10,757 nucleotides of DNA from CALSPH01 sp041690035 (GTDB lineage Bacteria > Bacteroidota > Bacteroidia > NS11-12g > UBA955). Under the pieces are notes generated by a model. It ran no database searches, was not told where the DNA came from, and saw nothing but the letters and a program-made list of their open reading frames with translations. The position numbers were made by a program, and so were the translations under genes. The stretch covers positions 1 through 10,757 of the forward strand of contig JBDNFC010000036.1 of NCBI GenBank assembly GCA_041690035.1, in the 5' to 3' direction. This document shows, in pieces, positions 1 through 8,127 of this stretch (position 1 is the stretch's first letter; each line of letters starts with the position of its first letter).

Positions 1-1213
<1,213 letters not shown>

Positions 1214-1230
1214 AAAATTATTTTAGTTTG

Positions 1231-1252
1231 ATTATCACAAATTTATGATAAT
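1231..1252. promoter_or_regulatory. Palindromic operator-like site centred on the -7 box
   Basis: ATTATCA and TGATAAT are perfect 7-base inverted repeats separated by 8 bases, and those 8 bases are exactly the -7 element TAAATTTG on the minus strand. A dimeric repressor bound here would cover the promoter core and start site. The AT-rich composition makes chance palindromes more likely, so the regulator-binding role is inference. Confidence 0.45.
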
Positions 1253-1270
1253 GTTTTTGGCATTTCCAAA
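1238..1270 (-). promoter_or_regulatory. Bacteroidota-type promoter for the surface-protein gene
   Basis: On the minus strand TTTG (1270-1267) is followed after 21 bases by TAAATTTG (1245-1238), an exact match to the Bacteroidota -33/-7 consensus TTTG-N19-21-TAnnTTTG. Transcription would begin around 1230, about 15-20 bases before the ATG at 1213. This supports the ATG upstream of the CA repeat as the intended start and places the repeat inside the coding region rather than in the promoter. Confidence 0.65.
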
Positions 1271-1673
1271 TTTTTTATTTTTGACAACCTCATTTTTAAA
1301 GAATCAAAAATATGTTAATTTTAGACAAAAAAAATAAATAGAACTTATTGTTTAATAAAAAACGCTGTTTTGGCACACTTTTGGTATTTACTTGTTCAAT
1401 CAAATCTACTTTGTTTAAGTGGATAACTTTTAGAAAAAAGTTTTTTATTGGAAGTTTTATCATAATATTAAGGTTTATTTTTTGGGTTTGTTTATTCCAC
1501 TTAGAATACTATTGAGTGTTATTTTTTTCTTTTTAATGCTTACTCAAGATTTTTTTGTAAAGTTTGGTGCTAATATATTTTAATTTGTGTAGCCTAGTTT
1601 CTTCTATTTAAAGTTTTTATTTTAGCTTTAAACGGTTTTTGAAAAGCTTTGAGCGATTTATGAATATTTTTTC

Positions 1674-1722
1674 TGCCAAAATGGCATAAAAATATTATTT
1701 TTGTGCCATAAAAAAAATGGCA
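1674..1722. promoter_or_regulatory. Two TGCCA/TGGCA inverted repeats around the operon promoter
   Basis: TGCCA-AAA-TGGCA (1674-1686) lies over the -33 region and TGCCAT-A7-ATGGCA (1704-1722) runs from just after the -7 box into the start codon. Both use the same half-site. The arrangement suggests binding of a dimeric regulator, possibly the Fis-type helix-turn-helix of the gene that follows. An mRNA hairpin over the start codon is less likely, because the left arm would lie at or before the predicted transcription start. Confidence 0.35.
1696..1703 (+). promoter_or_regulatory. Candidate -7 box for the regulator-lptE-TPR-secG operon
   Basis: TATTTTTG matches the Bacteroidota -7 consensus TAnnTTTG. 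There is no exact TTTG at the expected distance upstream (TCTG at 1672-1675 is the nearest), and the leader would be only about 7-10 bases before the ATG at 1717. It is a plausible but weak promoter. Confidence 0.35.
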
Positions 1723-2970
1723 ATACTAGAAAACGAGGTAAAATCAATTAAGCAACGCTTTGATATTATTGGTAATTCACCCAAAATCATTCATGCTTTA
1801 GAAACAGCAATTAAGGTGGCTCCCACAGATATTAATGTACTCATAAATGGAGAGAGCGGAGTAGGCAAAGAATCTTTTTCTAAAATCATGCACAGCCTTA
1901 GTAAGCGAAAACACGGGCCGTTTATAGCTGTAAATTGTGGAGCAATACCAGAAGGCACGATTGATTCCGAATTGTTTGGGCATGAAAAAGGCTCATTTAC
2001 AGGCGCATTGGACAAAAGAAAAGGCTATTTTGAAGCAGCAAACGGTGGCACCATATTTTTAGACGAAGTGGGAGAGTTGCCAGCCTCTACCCAAGCTAGA
2101 TTACTGCGGGTGTTAGAAAATGGGGAGTTTATAAAAGTAGGTTCATCAGAGGTTCAAAAAACAAATGTACGTATCGTGGCTGCTACTAACCGCAACTTGT
2201 TGGAGCGCGCAAGTCAAGGAAAATTTAGAGATGATTTGTATTATAGATTAGCTACCGTAATCATTGCCGTGCCCAAATTGAGTGAACGCAAAGAAGATGT
2301 GCATTTGCTGTTTAGAAAATTTGCAGCAGATTTTGCAGAGCAATATCACACCAGTATTGTGCAGTTAGATGATGAGGCATTGCAGTTAATTTCTAATTAT
2401 CCTTGGCCAGGCAATATTAGGCAACTCAAAAATATTACAGAGCAAATATGTGTTTTAGAAAGCAATACTTTAATAACAAAAGATATTATGATAAAATATT
2501 TGCCCCCCATAAATTCACACCTGCCTGCTTTATTTGCGGAGCAGCAGCAAGAAAAAACTGGGTTAAATGAGCGCGAATTGTTTTATAAAGTGCTGTATGA
2601 TGTAAAAAAAGATTTAAACGAGCTGAAACAAGTAGTTTTTGGGATACTGCAAGGGGAGTCTAGTCCAGAAAAGGAGTATAAAAAATTTGAAGATAATATG
2701 CCAATTTCTACTGGGCTAAAAGTATTGGAACAAAGCAAAGTAATACAAGACAATGCCTATAATCAGCATAATCAAAAAGAGTATGAGCAAGATATGGAAG
2801 ACAATGTAACTGTAGACTATGATGAAAGTTTTAGCCTAGAAAATCAAGAGATATCGATGATAAAAAAAGCATTGCAACGCAATAATGGAAAAAGGAAAAA
2901 AGCAGCTGAAGATTTAGGGATATCTGAACGTACACTTTATCGAAAAATCAAACAACATGAAATGGAATAA
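1717..2970 (+). CDS. Sigma-54 interaction domain AAA+ transcriptional activator with Fis-type HTH
   Basis: This is a 417-residue bacterial enhancer-binding protein. It starts directly in the AAA+ domain, with no receiver, PAS or GAF sensor module. Visible motifs are Walker A GESGVGK (45-51), the sigma-54 contact loop GSFTGA (92-97, Ser for the usual Ala of GAFTGA), Walker B GGTIFLDE (110-117), the Arg-finger region FRDDLYYRL (170-178) and sensor II WPGNIRQLKN (230-239). A linker of about 110 residues, partly acidic, leads to a Fis-like HTH (about 375-417, ending near GISERTLYRKIKQ). ATP hydrolysis should remodel sigma-54 RNA polymerase at promoters whose upstream sites it binds; the targets are unknown. 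It is first in an operon and overlaps lptE by 14 bases, the gene order known across Bacteroidota. With no sensor domain, control may come through expression level or partner proteins (inference). Confidence 0.93.
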   Translation: MAILENEVKSIKQRFDIIGNSPKIIHALETAIKVAPTDINVLINGESGVGKESFSKIMHSLSKRKHGPFIAVNCGAIPEGTIDSELFGHEKGSFTGALDKRKGYFEAANGGTIFLDEVGELPASTQARLLRVLENGEFIKVGSSEVQKTNVRIVAATNRNLLERASQGKFRDDLYYRLATVIIAVPKLSERKEDVHLLFRKFAADFAEQYHTSIVQLDDEALQLISNYPWPGNIRQLKNITEQICVLESNTLITKDIMIKYLPPINSHLPALFAEQQQEKTGLNERELFYKVLYDVKKDLNELKQVVFGILQGESSPEKEYKKFEDNMPISTGLKVLEQSKVIQDNAYNQHNQKEYEQDMEDNVTVDYDESFSLENQEISMIKKALQRNNGKRKKAAEDLGISERTLYRKIKQHEME

Positions 2971-3463
2971 ATTATTGTTCTTAGCACTTTTCTTGCAAAT
3001 TATTGGTTGCAAAACAGTAAAATATGGGCTAAGTGGGATTAATATTCCACCAAATATAAAAACGGTGTCCATTGCCTTGTTTGATAATAAGGCAACTTTG
3101 GTAAACCCCCTTTTATCGCAAGTAATTACAGAAAAATTGAAAGATAAGTTTATCAGGCAAACCTCTCTTAAACTAATTACTGCTGATGGCGATTGGCAAT
3201 TTAAAGGCAATATAGTGCTTTATAGCGTGGAGCCAGTAAATAGGCAAACTGTGCAAGGGGGTACTTCTAACAGACTAAAAATAGATTTAGCAGTTAATTT
3301 TATAAATGTATTAGATGAAAAAGAAAATTTTGAAAAAACATTTTCTCGTTTTGCGGATTTTGAGGCTTCAAAGAATTTTGCATCAATAGAAAGTGGGCTA
3401 ATTGATGAGATTACAAACCAATTAGTTACAGATGTATTTAATGAAACTGCATTAAAATGGTGA
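2957..3463 (+). CDS. lptE: LPS assembly lipoprotein LptE
   Basis: The 168-residue product has a lipoprotein signal: basic start MKWNK, hydrophobic core LLFLALFLQ and lipobox IIGC, with acylated Cys18. The mature part resembles the Bacteroidota LptE family: INIPPNIKTVSIALFDN, LVNPLLSQVITEKLKDKF, a SNRLKIDLAVNF strand, FEKTFSRFADFEAS and an end near LVTDVFNETALKW. LptE sits in the inner leaflet of the outer membrane and plugs the LptD barrel, taking part in the last step of LPS transport to the surface. The ATG lies inside the end of the regulator gene (14-base overlap) and the 3' end overlaps the next gene by 7 bases, so the genes are likely translationally coupled. Length is normal and nothing is missing. 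The product call is confident; membrane placement rests on family knowledge. Confidence 0.9.
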   Translation: MKWNKLLFLALFLQIIGCKTVKYGLSGINIPPNIKTVSIALFDNKATLVNPLLSQVITEKLKDKFIRQTSLKLITADGDWQFKGNIVLYSVEPVNRQTVQGGTSNRLKIDLAVNFINVLDEKENFEKTFSRFADFEASKNFASIESGLIDEITNQLVTDVFNETALKW

Positions 3464-4524
3464 ATATAACAGAAGATAATATCGCTCAATGGCTGCAAGA
3501 TGTATCTGCCATTAAAGAAGAAGAGATTGTAAAATTGCAAGATTTTGTAAACAAATTTCCTTTTTATGCACCTGCTCAGGCTATTTTGGCAAAAGTATGG
3601 CATCAAAGCAGCCACCCAAATTTTGATAAACAGATTAGAAAAGCTTCGCTTTGTTGCGATGACAGGGTATGGCTTTATAACTATATTCATACATTGCCTA
3701 AAAAGCAACAAGAATTATCTCCTACAGCATTAATTGATGCAATAATACCTAAAATAGAAATCAGAATAGATACAGCAGAGCCAATAATTGCGCAAGAGGG
3801 TATTGAAAATATAGTGGCTGATAAGCCTAAATTAGTTTTTGAACAAGAGGTTATACTGCTTTCTGACTCAGAAAAAGCCGAAGACAGATTAGCTGAAATG
3901 GTTGATTTGGAACTAGAAATAAATGTTGAAAAAACAATTGCAACACCATTCAATATTGATAATGGCAGCATCTATAATGATGAAAATGAAAATATATTGT
4001 TGGCAAAAAAAGCGCTAGACTTGCTAGAAAATGAGCAAATTGAAGTGCAAGAAATCGATAAAACATCGAAAAAGGAAATTCAGGTTTTAATAGATGCGGA
4101 TCAAAAAAACAGCAGCCCTTTGGGCAATTTGCTTCAATTTGACGCTGAGCCTATGGAGTTTACAGATTGGTTGAGCTATACTCATTTTGATATCTCTGCA
4201 GCAGAAGTAAATACTGAAAAGCTGCCCGAGAAAGAAACTTTGCACAGCATAGAAAGAACGAGTAAGCTGCTCGAAGCTTTTTTAGCGAGTAAGCCAAAAC
4301 CCGGAGAAACAAAACCAAGTTTTTATAAACCAGAGCAAAAATCTGCGGTAAGTGATAGTTTAGAATACGCGATCGTGAGCGAAACTTTAGCCAAAGTTTA
4401 TCTTGCACAAGGCGCGCCAGAAATGGCAATAAAAGTTTATGAAAAATTAGCTTTGAAAAATCCACAAAAAAGCATTTACTTTGCATCCCTTATAAAAAAA
4501 CTGAAAAACGAACATAGTTTATGA
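3457..4524 (+). CDS. TPR-containing protein of the lptE-secG operon
   Basis: The protein has 355 residues and no signal peptide or membrane segment, so it is probably cytoplasmic. The N-terminal 80 or so residues are helical and hydrophobic-patterned (LQDFVNKFPFYAPAQAILAK). A long acidic, Glu/Ile-rich, low-complexity middle (about 100-290) follows. The last 50 residues (about 304-355) contain one clear tetratricopeptide unit around SETLAKVYLAQGAPEMAIKV followed by YEKLALKNPQKS. A protein with this layout recurs between lptE and secG in Bacteroidota genomes, but I know of no assigned function. The 7-base overlap with lptE and the 4-base ATGA overlap with secG suggest coupled translation. A scaffold or adaptor role linked to envelope biogenesis is only inference from the TPR and the neighbours. 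Confidence 0.85.
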   Translation: MVNITEDNIAQWLQDVSAIKEEEIVKLQDFVNKFPFYAPAQAILAKVWHQSSHPNFDKQIRKASLCCDDRVWLYNYIHTLPKKQQELSPTALIDAIIPKIEIRIDTAEPIIAQEGIENIVADKPKLVFEQEVILLSDSEKAEDRLAEMVDLELEINVEKTIATPFNIDNGSIYNDENENILLAKKALDLLENEQIEVQEIDKTSKKEIQVLIDADQKNSSPLGNLLQFDAEPMEFTDWLSYTHFDISAAEVNTEKLPEKETLHSIERTSKLLEAFLASKPKPGETKPSFYKPEQKSAVSDSLEYAIVSETLAKVYLAQGAPEMAIKVYEKLALKNPQKSIYFASLIKKLKNEHSL

Positions 4525-4910
4525 TAACTTTAATAACAATATTAGCGCTTGTAGCAGCAGTGGCCTTGGTACTTGTAGTATTAATCCAAAAACCAAAAGG
4601 TGGCGGAATAGCAAATAACTTTGCAGGAGCTAACCAAATTTTTGGGGTTAAAAGAACCTCAGAAGGCGTAGAAAGATTTACCTGGTACATTAGTGGCGCA
4701 TTGGCAGTTTTATTGCTGCTGGCATCTGGTTTCAATACCAAAAATGTGGAAGGAGTAGAGGCAGAAGGTGCCATTAATAAAGATATAGAGCGTGCACAAG
4801 AAAATGCGCCTGCAACCACTGCACCTGCACCAAATCAAATGAATTTTGATCCTAACCAAATGCAGCAAGGCCCTGCGCCTGAAGAAAATCCTGCTCCTGC
4901 ACCTGAATAA
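4521..4910 (+). CDS. secG: Preprotein translocase subunit SecG
   Basis: The 129-residue product has the SecG layout: a first membrane helix (about 2-22), the conserved cytoplasmic loop with LIQKPKGGGIANNFAGANQI and FGVKRTSEGVERFTW (about 21-55), and a second helix (about 56-70). SecG associates with SecYE in the inner membrane and stimulates SecA-driven protein export. The C-terminal tail (about 95-129) is rich in Ala, Pro, Asn, Gln and Glu and has no membrane segment; such low-complexity tails are common in Bacteroidota SecG. The start overlaps the stop of the TPR gene as ATGA, and this is the last gene of the operon. In many relatives groES and groEL follow; here a 181-base gap leads to an ABC transporter unit instead. 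Confidence 0.93.
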   Translation: MITLITILALVAAVALVLVVLIQKPKGGGIANNFAGANQIFGVKRTSEGVERFTWYISGALAVLLLLASGFNTKNVEGVEAEGAINKDIERAQENAPATTAPAPNQMNFDPNQMQQGPAPEENPAPAPE

Positions 4911-4938
4911 AAATAATTCACACTTCTGTTTTTCATAA

Positions 4939-4967
4939 TGCCATCTTATATTAGATGTATCATGGCA
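4939..4967. repeat. TGCCAT-N17-ATGGCA inverted repeat after secG
   Basis: A 6-base perfect inverted repeat, TGCCAT (4939-4944) and ATGGCA (4962-4967), lies 28 bases after the secG stop. The half-site is the same as in the repeat overlapping the start of the regulator gene (1704-1722). It could be a weak hairpin at the end of the operon transcript or a regulator site upstream of the ABC unit, whose ATG is 125 bases further on. There is no T-run directly after the stem, so a classic intrinsic terminator is not supported. Confidence 0.3.
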
Positions 4968-5053
4968 AATAATGCGATTATTTCGCTTTATTTTATGATT
5001 TATAACTTATTTGCAGGCATTTATTTTATTACAAATTTAATAATTTTATAACC

Positions 5054-5061
5054 TATTTTTG
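5054..5061 (+). promoter_or_regulatory. Candidate -7 box for the ABC transporter unit
   Basis: TATTTTTG matches the Bacteroidota -7 consensus TAnnTTTG and lies 30 bases before the ATG at 5092, a suitable distance. No TTTG is found 19-21 bases upstream (the nearest is at 5010-5013, 40 bases away), so only half of the promoter is supported. Confidence 0.4.
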
Positions 5062-5091
5062 ACCACCGACACTTAGCTATTTAAAAAAAAG

Positions 5092-6249
5092 ATGCATCCT
5101 AAAATTATTGAAATACGCGATTTTATCAAAGGCAAAGATTACAGCCTTGCATTGCGCAGAATTACTGATGTTACTATTGATACAGAAGATTTATCGTTGT
5201 TTAAAAAGTGTTTAGCTTTGCATGATTTGTACGAAAAAGAACATAAACAAGATTTATATACCAATTTTGCAATTGAATCTAATAACTTGCTTAATGATGT
5301 TGCAAAAAAACTGCCTTTTCATAAAACCGATGCGCAAGTAATTATTAGTTTTAGCAAATTGGGAAAAACGTATTCAAAAGGTGGTTTTGCAATCAATAAT
5401 ATTGATGGAACTTTACACGAGGGCGAAATTATAGGCTTAGTAGGAGAAAATGGGAATGGAAAAACTACACTTTTGCGTATGTTAGGTGGTTCGCTTTTGC
5501 CCAGTATTGGCAATATCTCATACCATTTTACCAAAGCTGTAAAACATTCGTATCAGCTAAATAGTGATGTGGTTTTTGTGCCACAACGCATACCTAGCTG
5601 GCAGGGAAAACTTTATGACAACCTGCTTTTTACGAATAGTTTTTATGGCAGAAATGGAGAAACTAATGTGCTTTGGGCAGAGATGATGCTTGCACTTTTA
5701 GGTCTTAGGCCTTTTAGAGATATGAATTGGAGCCAAATAAGCAGTGGTTATAAAACAAGATTTGAAATAGCAAGGGTATTATTGCAAAAACCAAGAATGT
5801 TGCTTTTAGATGAACCCTTGGCAAACTTAGATATATTTGCACAACAAACCATATTGCAAGATTTAAAGTACCGTTCACAATCCATTACTGCGCCATTTGG
5901 TATTTTTTTAAGTTCACAACAATTGTATGAAGTGGAAAAAGTATCAGATGCTGTAATTTTTCTTAAAGATGGAGTGCCCAAATATCAAAAGCTCTCTGAT
6001 AATGAAGCTTTGGTTCAAGTACAATCTGTTTTTGAAATAGAAGGAAACATAGCAAAAATTGCACTAGACAATGCCCTAGAAATATTAAATCCAACAAGTA
6101 TTAAATATAATGGGGGAGTGTTTGTGGTTGTTTTTGATAAAACTATTGGAATGAATGAACTGCTGTCTGTTTTGGCAAAATCTTCATTGCAGATATTATC
6201 AATAAGAGATATTTCTAGAAGTTCAAGAAGATTTTTTGAATCATTATAA
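5092..6249 (+). CDS. ABC transporter ATP-binding protein with N-terminal extension
   Basis: The product has 385 residues. The first 80 or so form a charged helical extension that is not part of a standard ATPase. The nucleotide-binding domain follows: Walker A GENGNGKT (118-125), Q-loop VPQ (Gln165), a degenerate signature SSGYK in place of LSGGQ (217-221), Walker B MLLLDE (236-241) and D-loop ANLD (244-247). The position of the switch His appears to be Gln (SSQQLYEVE, Gln276), which may lower or change ATP turnover. About 80 C-terminal residues form a further alpha/beta domain (from about 305). The ATPase should power the membrane protein encoded 8 bases downstream, with which it is surely co-transcribed. 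The substrate cannot be read from the sequence. The tandem ATPase-plus-permease layout with no periplasmic binding protein fits an exporter or an envelope-remodelling ABC system rather than an importer. Confidence 0.88.
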   Translation: MHPKIIEIRDFIKGKDYSLALRRITDVTIDTEDLSLFKKCLALHDLYEKEHKQDLYTNFAIESNNLLNDVAKKLPFHKTDAQVIISFSKLGKTYSKGGFAINNIDGTLHEGEIIGLVGENGNGKTTLLRMLGGSLLPSIGNISYHFTKAVKHSYQLNSDVVFVPQRIPSWQGKLYDNLLFTNSFYGRNGETNVLWAEMMLALLGLRPFRDMNWSQISSGYKTRFEIARVLLQKPRMLLLDEPLANLDIFAQQTILQDLKYRSQSITAPFGIFLSSQQLYEVEKVSDAVIFLKDGVPKYQKLSDNEALVQVQSVFEIEGNIAKIALDNALEILNPTSIKYNGGVFVVVFDKTIGMNELLSVLAKSSLQILSIRDISRSSRRFFESL

Positions 6250-6257
6250 ATCAAGCG

Positions 6258-8012
6258 ATGTTAAAAAAATTAAATAAATACATACTCACTCATTTTCCCC
6301 TGTTGTGGAATACCAAATTTATACCTGCAGTGGCAATAGCTTTGTTGCTAAATTTGTTTATGCTATTATTGGGTGTGCTCAATTTTAGTGGTTATGTAGA
6401 ACTTCAACTGTACACATTATATATGAATGAGCAAACTTTGGTTCTTCTTAGTATCATCGTTTCACTTCTTTTTTTTATCATTTGGTTGAGCAGATATGCA
6501 AGAAACAATGCTTTTACTAATTTTTATCCGCTCAAAAAAGGGTATTTGGTAAAAGAATTTTTATTGGTTTTAGCAATTGTTTTGCTCAATATGTGCTATT
6601 ACTTTTCATTCAAATTGGGTTATTTTATAAGTGCAAATGCAGCATTGAGCACTAAGGAAGTTATAAATTTTGAGAATGAAACTAATTTGGCAATGATGTT
6701 TTTGCCCCATGTGAATAGCTCTTACGAAAAATCTTCTAAGTGCAAGCTAGAGGAATTAAACAGCATGTCAGAAAGTAATGTTGAGGAATTAAGCAAACGG
6801 CAGTTTTTTTATAATGATAATGGCGCGGTGGATACCAGCTTGACAAACTTTATTTTGCAATATGAAGACTCTATTAGAAAAGTTTTTAAGCTGCCAAAAA
6901 AAGCAAAAGTTTTTATTAATGGAAGTAATTTTTTTCCTAATCGCAGATATGGGGATAATCATGACATAGCAATTGTGGAGACGGCCGCTGAGGCGGCAAT
7001 AGATGATTCAGGAATTAAAAATCAGCAACTGCCTAAACAAATTTATAATGAGGAATATAGTTATTATTATTATTGTCAGCAATATTTTAACTATGACAAT
7101 ATAGAAAATGGTATGGTAAATACACGTGATAGCAATATTTATAGTAGGCAAAAAATTAATGCATTAGGTGCCCAAATATTACTTAAAAAAGACAGTCTTG
7201 CACTCAAAAAATTATTGACAAATTTTAAAAGGAGTTTAGATAAATATAATATTATCCATTATTTTGATGAGCAGGCAGCTATAAAACTTGCTTTTAGAGA
7301 TTCTATTTGGAACTATTCAAGAGAGGAATTTATTGGAGCTTTTAATGAATATATTTCGGATGCGCCATCAGGCGATTATAAGAAAAACAATACAGGTTAT
7401 TACATAAATTTTAGTGGACTAAATAATTTTTACAATAATATATGGAAATTGAAATTAAAATTTTGGAATTATTTAGGAGGGGTTCTTATGCTGTTGGGCT
7501 TACTGTATTTTGGTGTTAGTATAGCATTTTCAATTTTAATTTACAGGCTAACAGGCTTGCGGGCCTTCTTGGTTGCAGTCATATATGCAGGCATAATTAG
7601 CCTTGTAATTGCCTTATTTTTATTTTTAACAAAAATGGTTGATCCATTAAATTTATCGTGGAGTTTATTGTTTTTTGATGGTTTTATTATTGTTTTAGGT
7701 TTGCTAGCCGTTTATAAAAAGTTTATTAAACAATGGGCCAAAGTTTTGCTTAACCTTGCCGCAGTAGCTGCAGTTCTTTTTTGGATACTACTTTATGGAA
7801 TAATTTTAGCTTTGAGCGAATCTTCTGAAGTTTTTTATAATGATAGGGGAGTTGAAAATGCTTTTTCTATCCAAAATTATTCTAATATAAACTTGCTTTT
7901 AGCTCAAAATGATACAATTTTCTTTTTTATTCTCTTGTTTTTGTACTTTTGCACAGTTTGGTTTTTCTATATTCCTTTGGCCAAAAAATTAAAGGGAAAT
8001 CCGGAGGAGTGA
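6258..8012 (+). CDS. Multi-pass membrane protein, probable ABC permease partner
   Basis: The 584-residue protein shows about eight membrane segments: roughly 21-43, 60-78 and 99-122, then five more at 403-428, 434-458, 468-486, 495-519 and 551-573. Between the third and fourth lies a soluble domain of about 280 residues, Asn/Tyr-rich, with a YSYYYYCQQYF stretch near 267-277, probably on the periplasmic side. The ATG is 8 bases after the stop of the ABC ATPase gene and no other partner is nearby, so it is most likely the transmembrane subunit of that transporter. The 3+5 topology with a large extracytoplasmic loop recalls ABC-2/type VII exporter-like permeases, but I do not recognise a named family. 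The transported substrate is unknown. The start is supported by close spacing and a basic N-terminus MLKKLNKY. Confidence 0.8.
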   Translation: MLKKLNKYILTHFPLLWNTKFIPAVAIALLLNLFMLLLGVLNFSGYVELQLYTLYMNEQTLVLLSIIVSLLFFIIWLSRYARNNAFTNFYPLKKGYLVKEFLLVLAIVLLNMCYYFSFKLGYFISANAALSTKEVINFENETNLAMMFLPHVNSSYEKSSKCKLEELNSMSESNVEELSKRQFFYNDNGAVDTSLTNFILQYEDSIRKVFKLPKKAKVFINGSNFFPNRRYGDNHDIAIVETAAEAAIDDSGIKNQQLPKQIYNEEYSYYYYCQQYFNYDNIENGMVNTRDSNIYSRQKINALGAQILLKKDSLALKKLLTNFKRSLDKYNIIHYFDEQAAIKLAFRDSIWNYSREEFIGAFNEYISDAPSGDYKKNNTGYYINFSGLNNFYNNIWKLKLKFWNYLGGVLMLLGLLYFGVSIAFSILIYRLTGLRAFLVAVIYAGIISLVIALFLFLTKMVDPLNLSWSLLFFDGFIIVLGLLAVYKKFIKQWAKVLLNLAAVAAVLFWILLYGIILALSESSEVFYNDRGVENAFSIQNYSNINLLLAQNDTIFFFILLFLYFCTVWFFYIPLAKKLKGNPEE

Positions 8013-8127
8013 TAAGCTGCGGCAATTATATTGACCAAATCTAATTAATATCCGCTAGGTTGTTTTTAATTCTGATTGCAAAATTAATATGCCCAATAAG
8101 GGTTTACTGTTAGATTTTTTCAGTAGT

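Larger units (their letters stand above)
1214..1716. other. Divergent intergenic region, about 500 bases, no gene seen
   Basis: This very AT-rich spacer separates the minus-strand surface-protein gene from the plus-strand regulator operon. Both ends hold promoter-like signals, listed separately. The central part (about 1280-1660) contains many T and A runs, and I see no open frame, RNA gene or convincing terminator hairpin in it. Confidence 0.7.

Noticed and set aside
1371..1385. TGGCAC-N5-TGGT, resembling a sigma-54 -24/-12 promoter in front of the activator operon
   Set aside because: The -24 half matches but the -12 half should be TTGC and is TGGT, lacking the essential GC. It is also more than 300 bases from the start codon.
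3220..3711. Minus-strand open frame of 163 codons across lptE and the TPR gene
   Set aside because: It runs antisense to two well-supported genes that overlap each other; its product has no recognisable motif and is a shadow frame.
8105..8125. TACTG-N11-CAGTA inverted repeat between the convergent ABC and OmpA genes as a terminator
   Set aside because: The stem is only five weak pairs with a long loop and no clean T-run after it; not enough to call a terminator.
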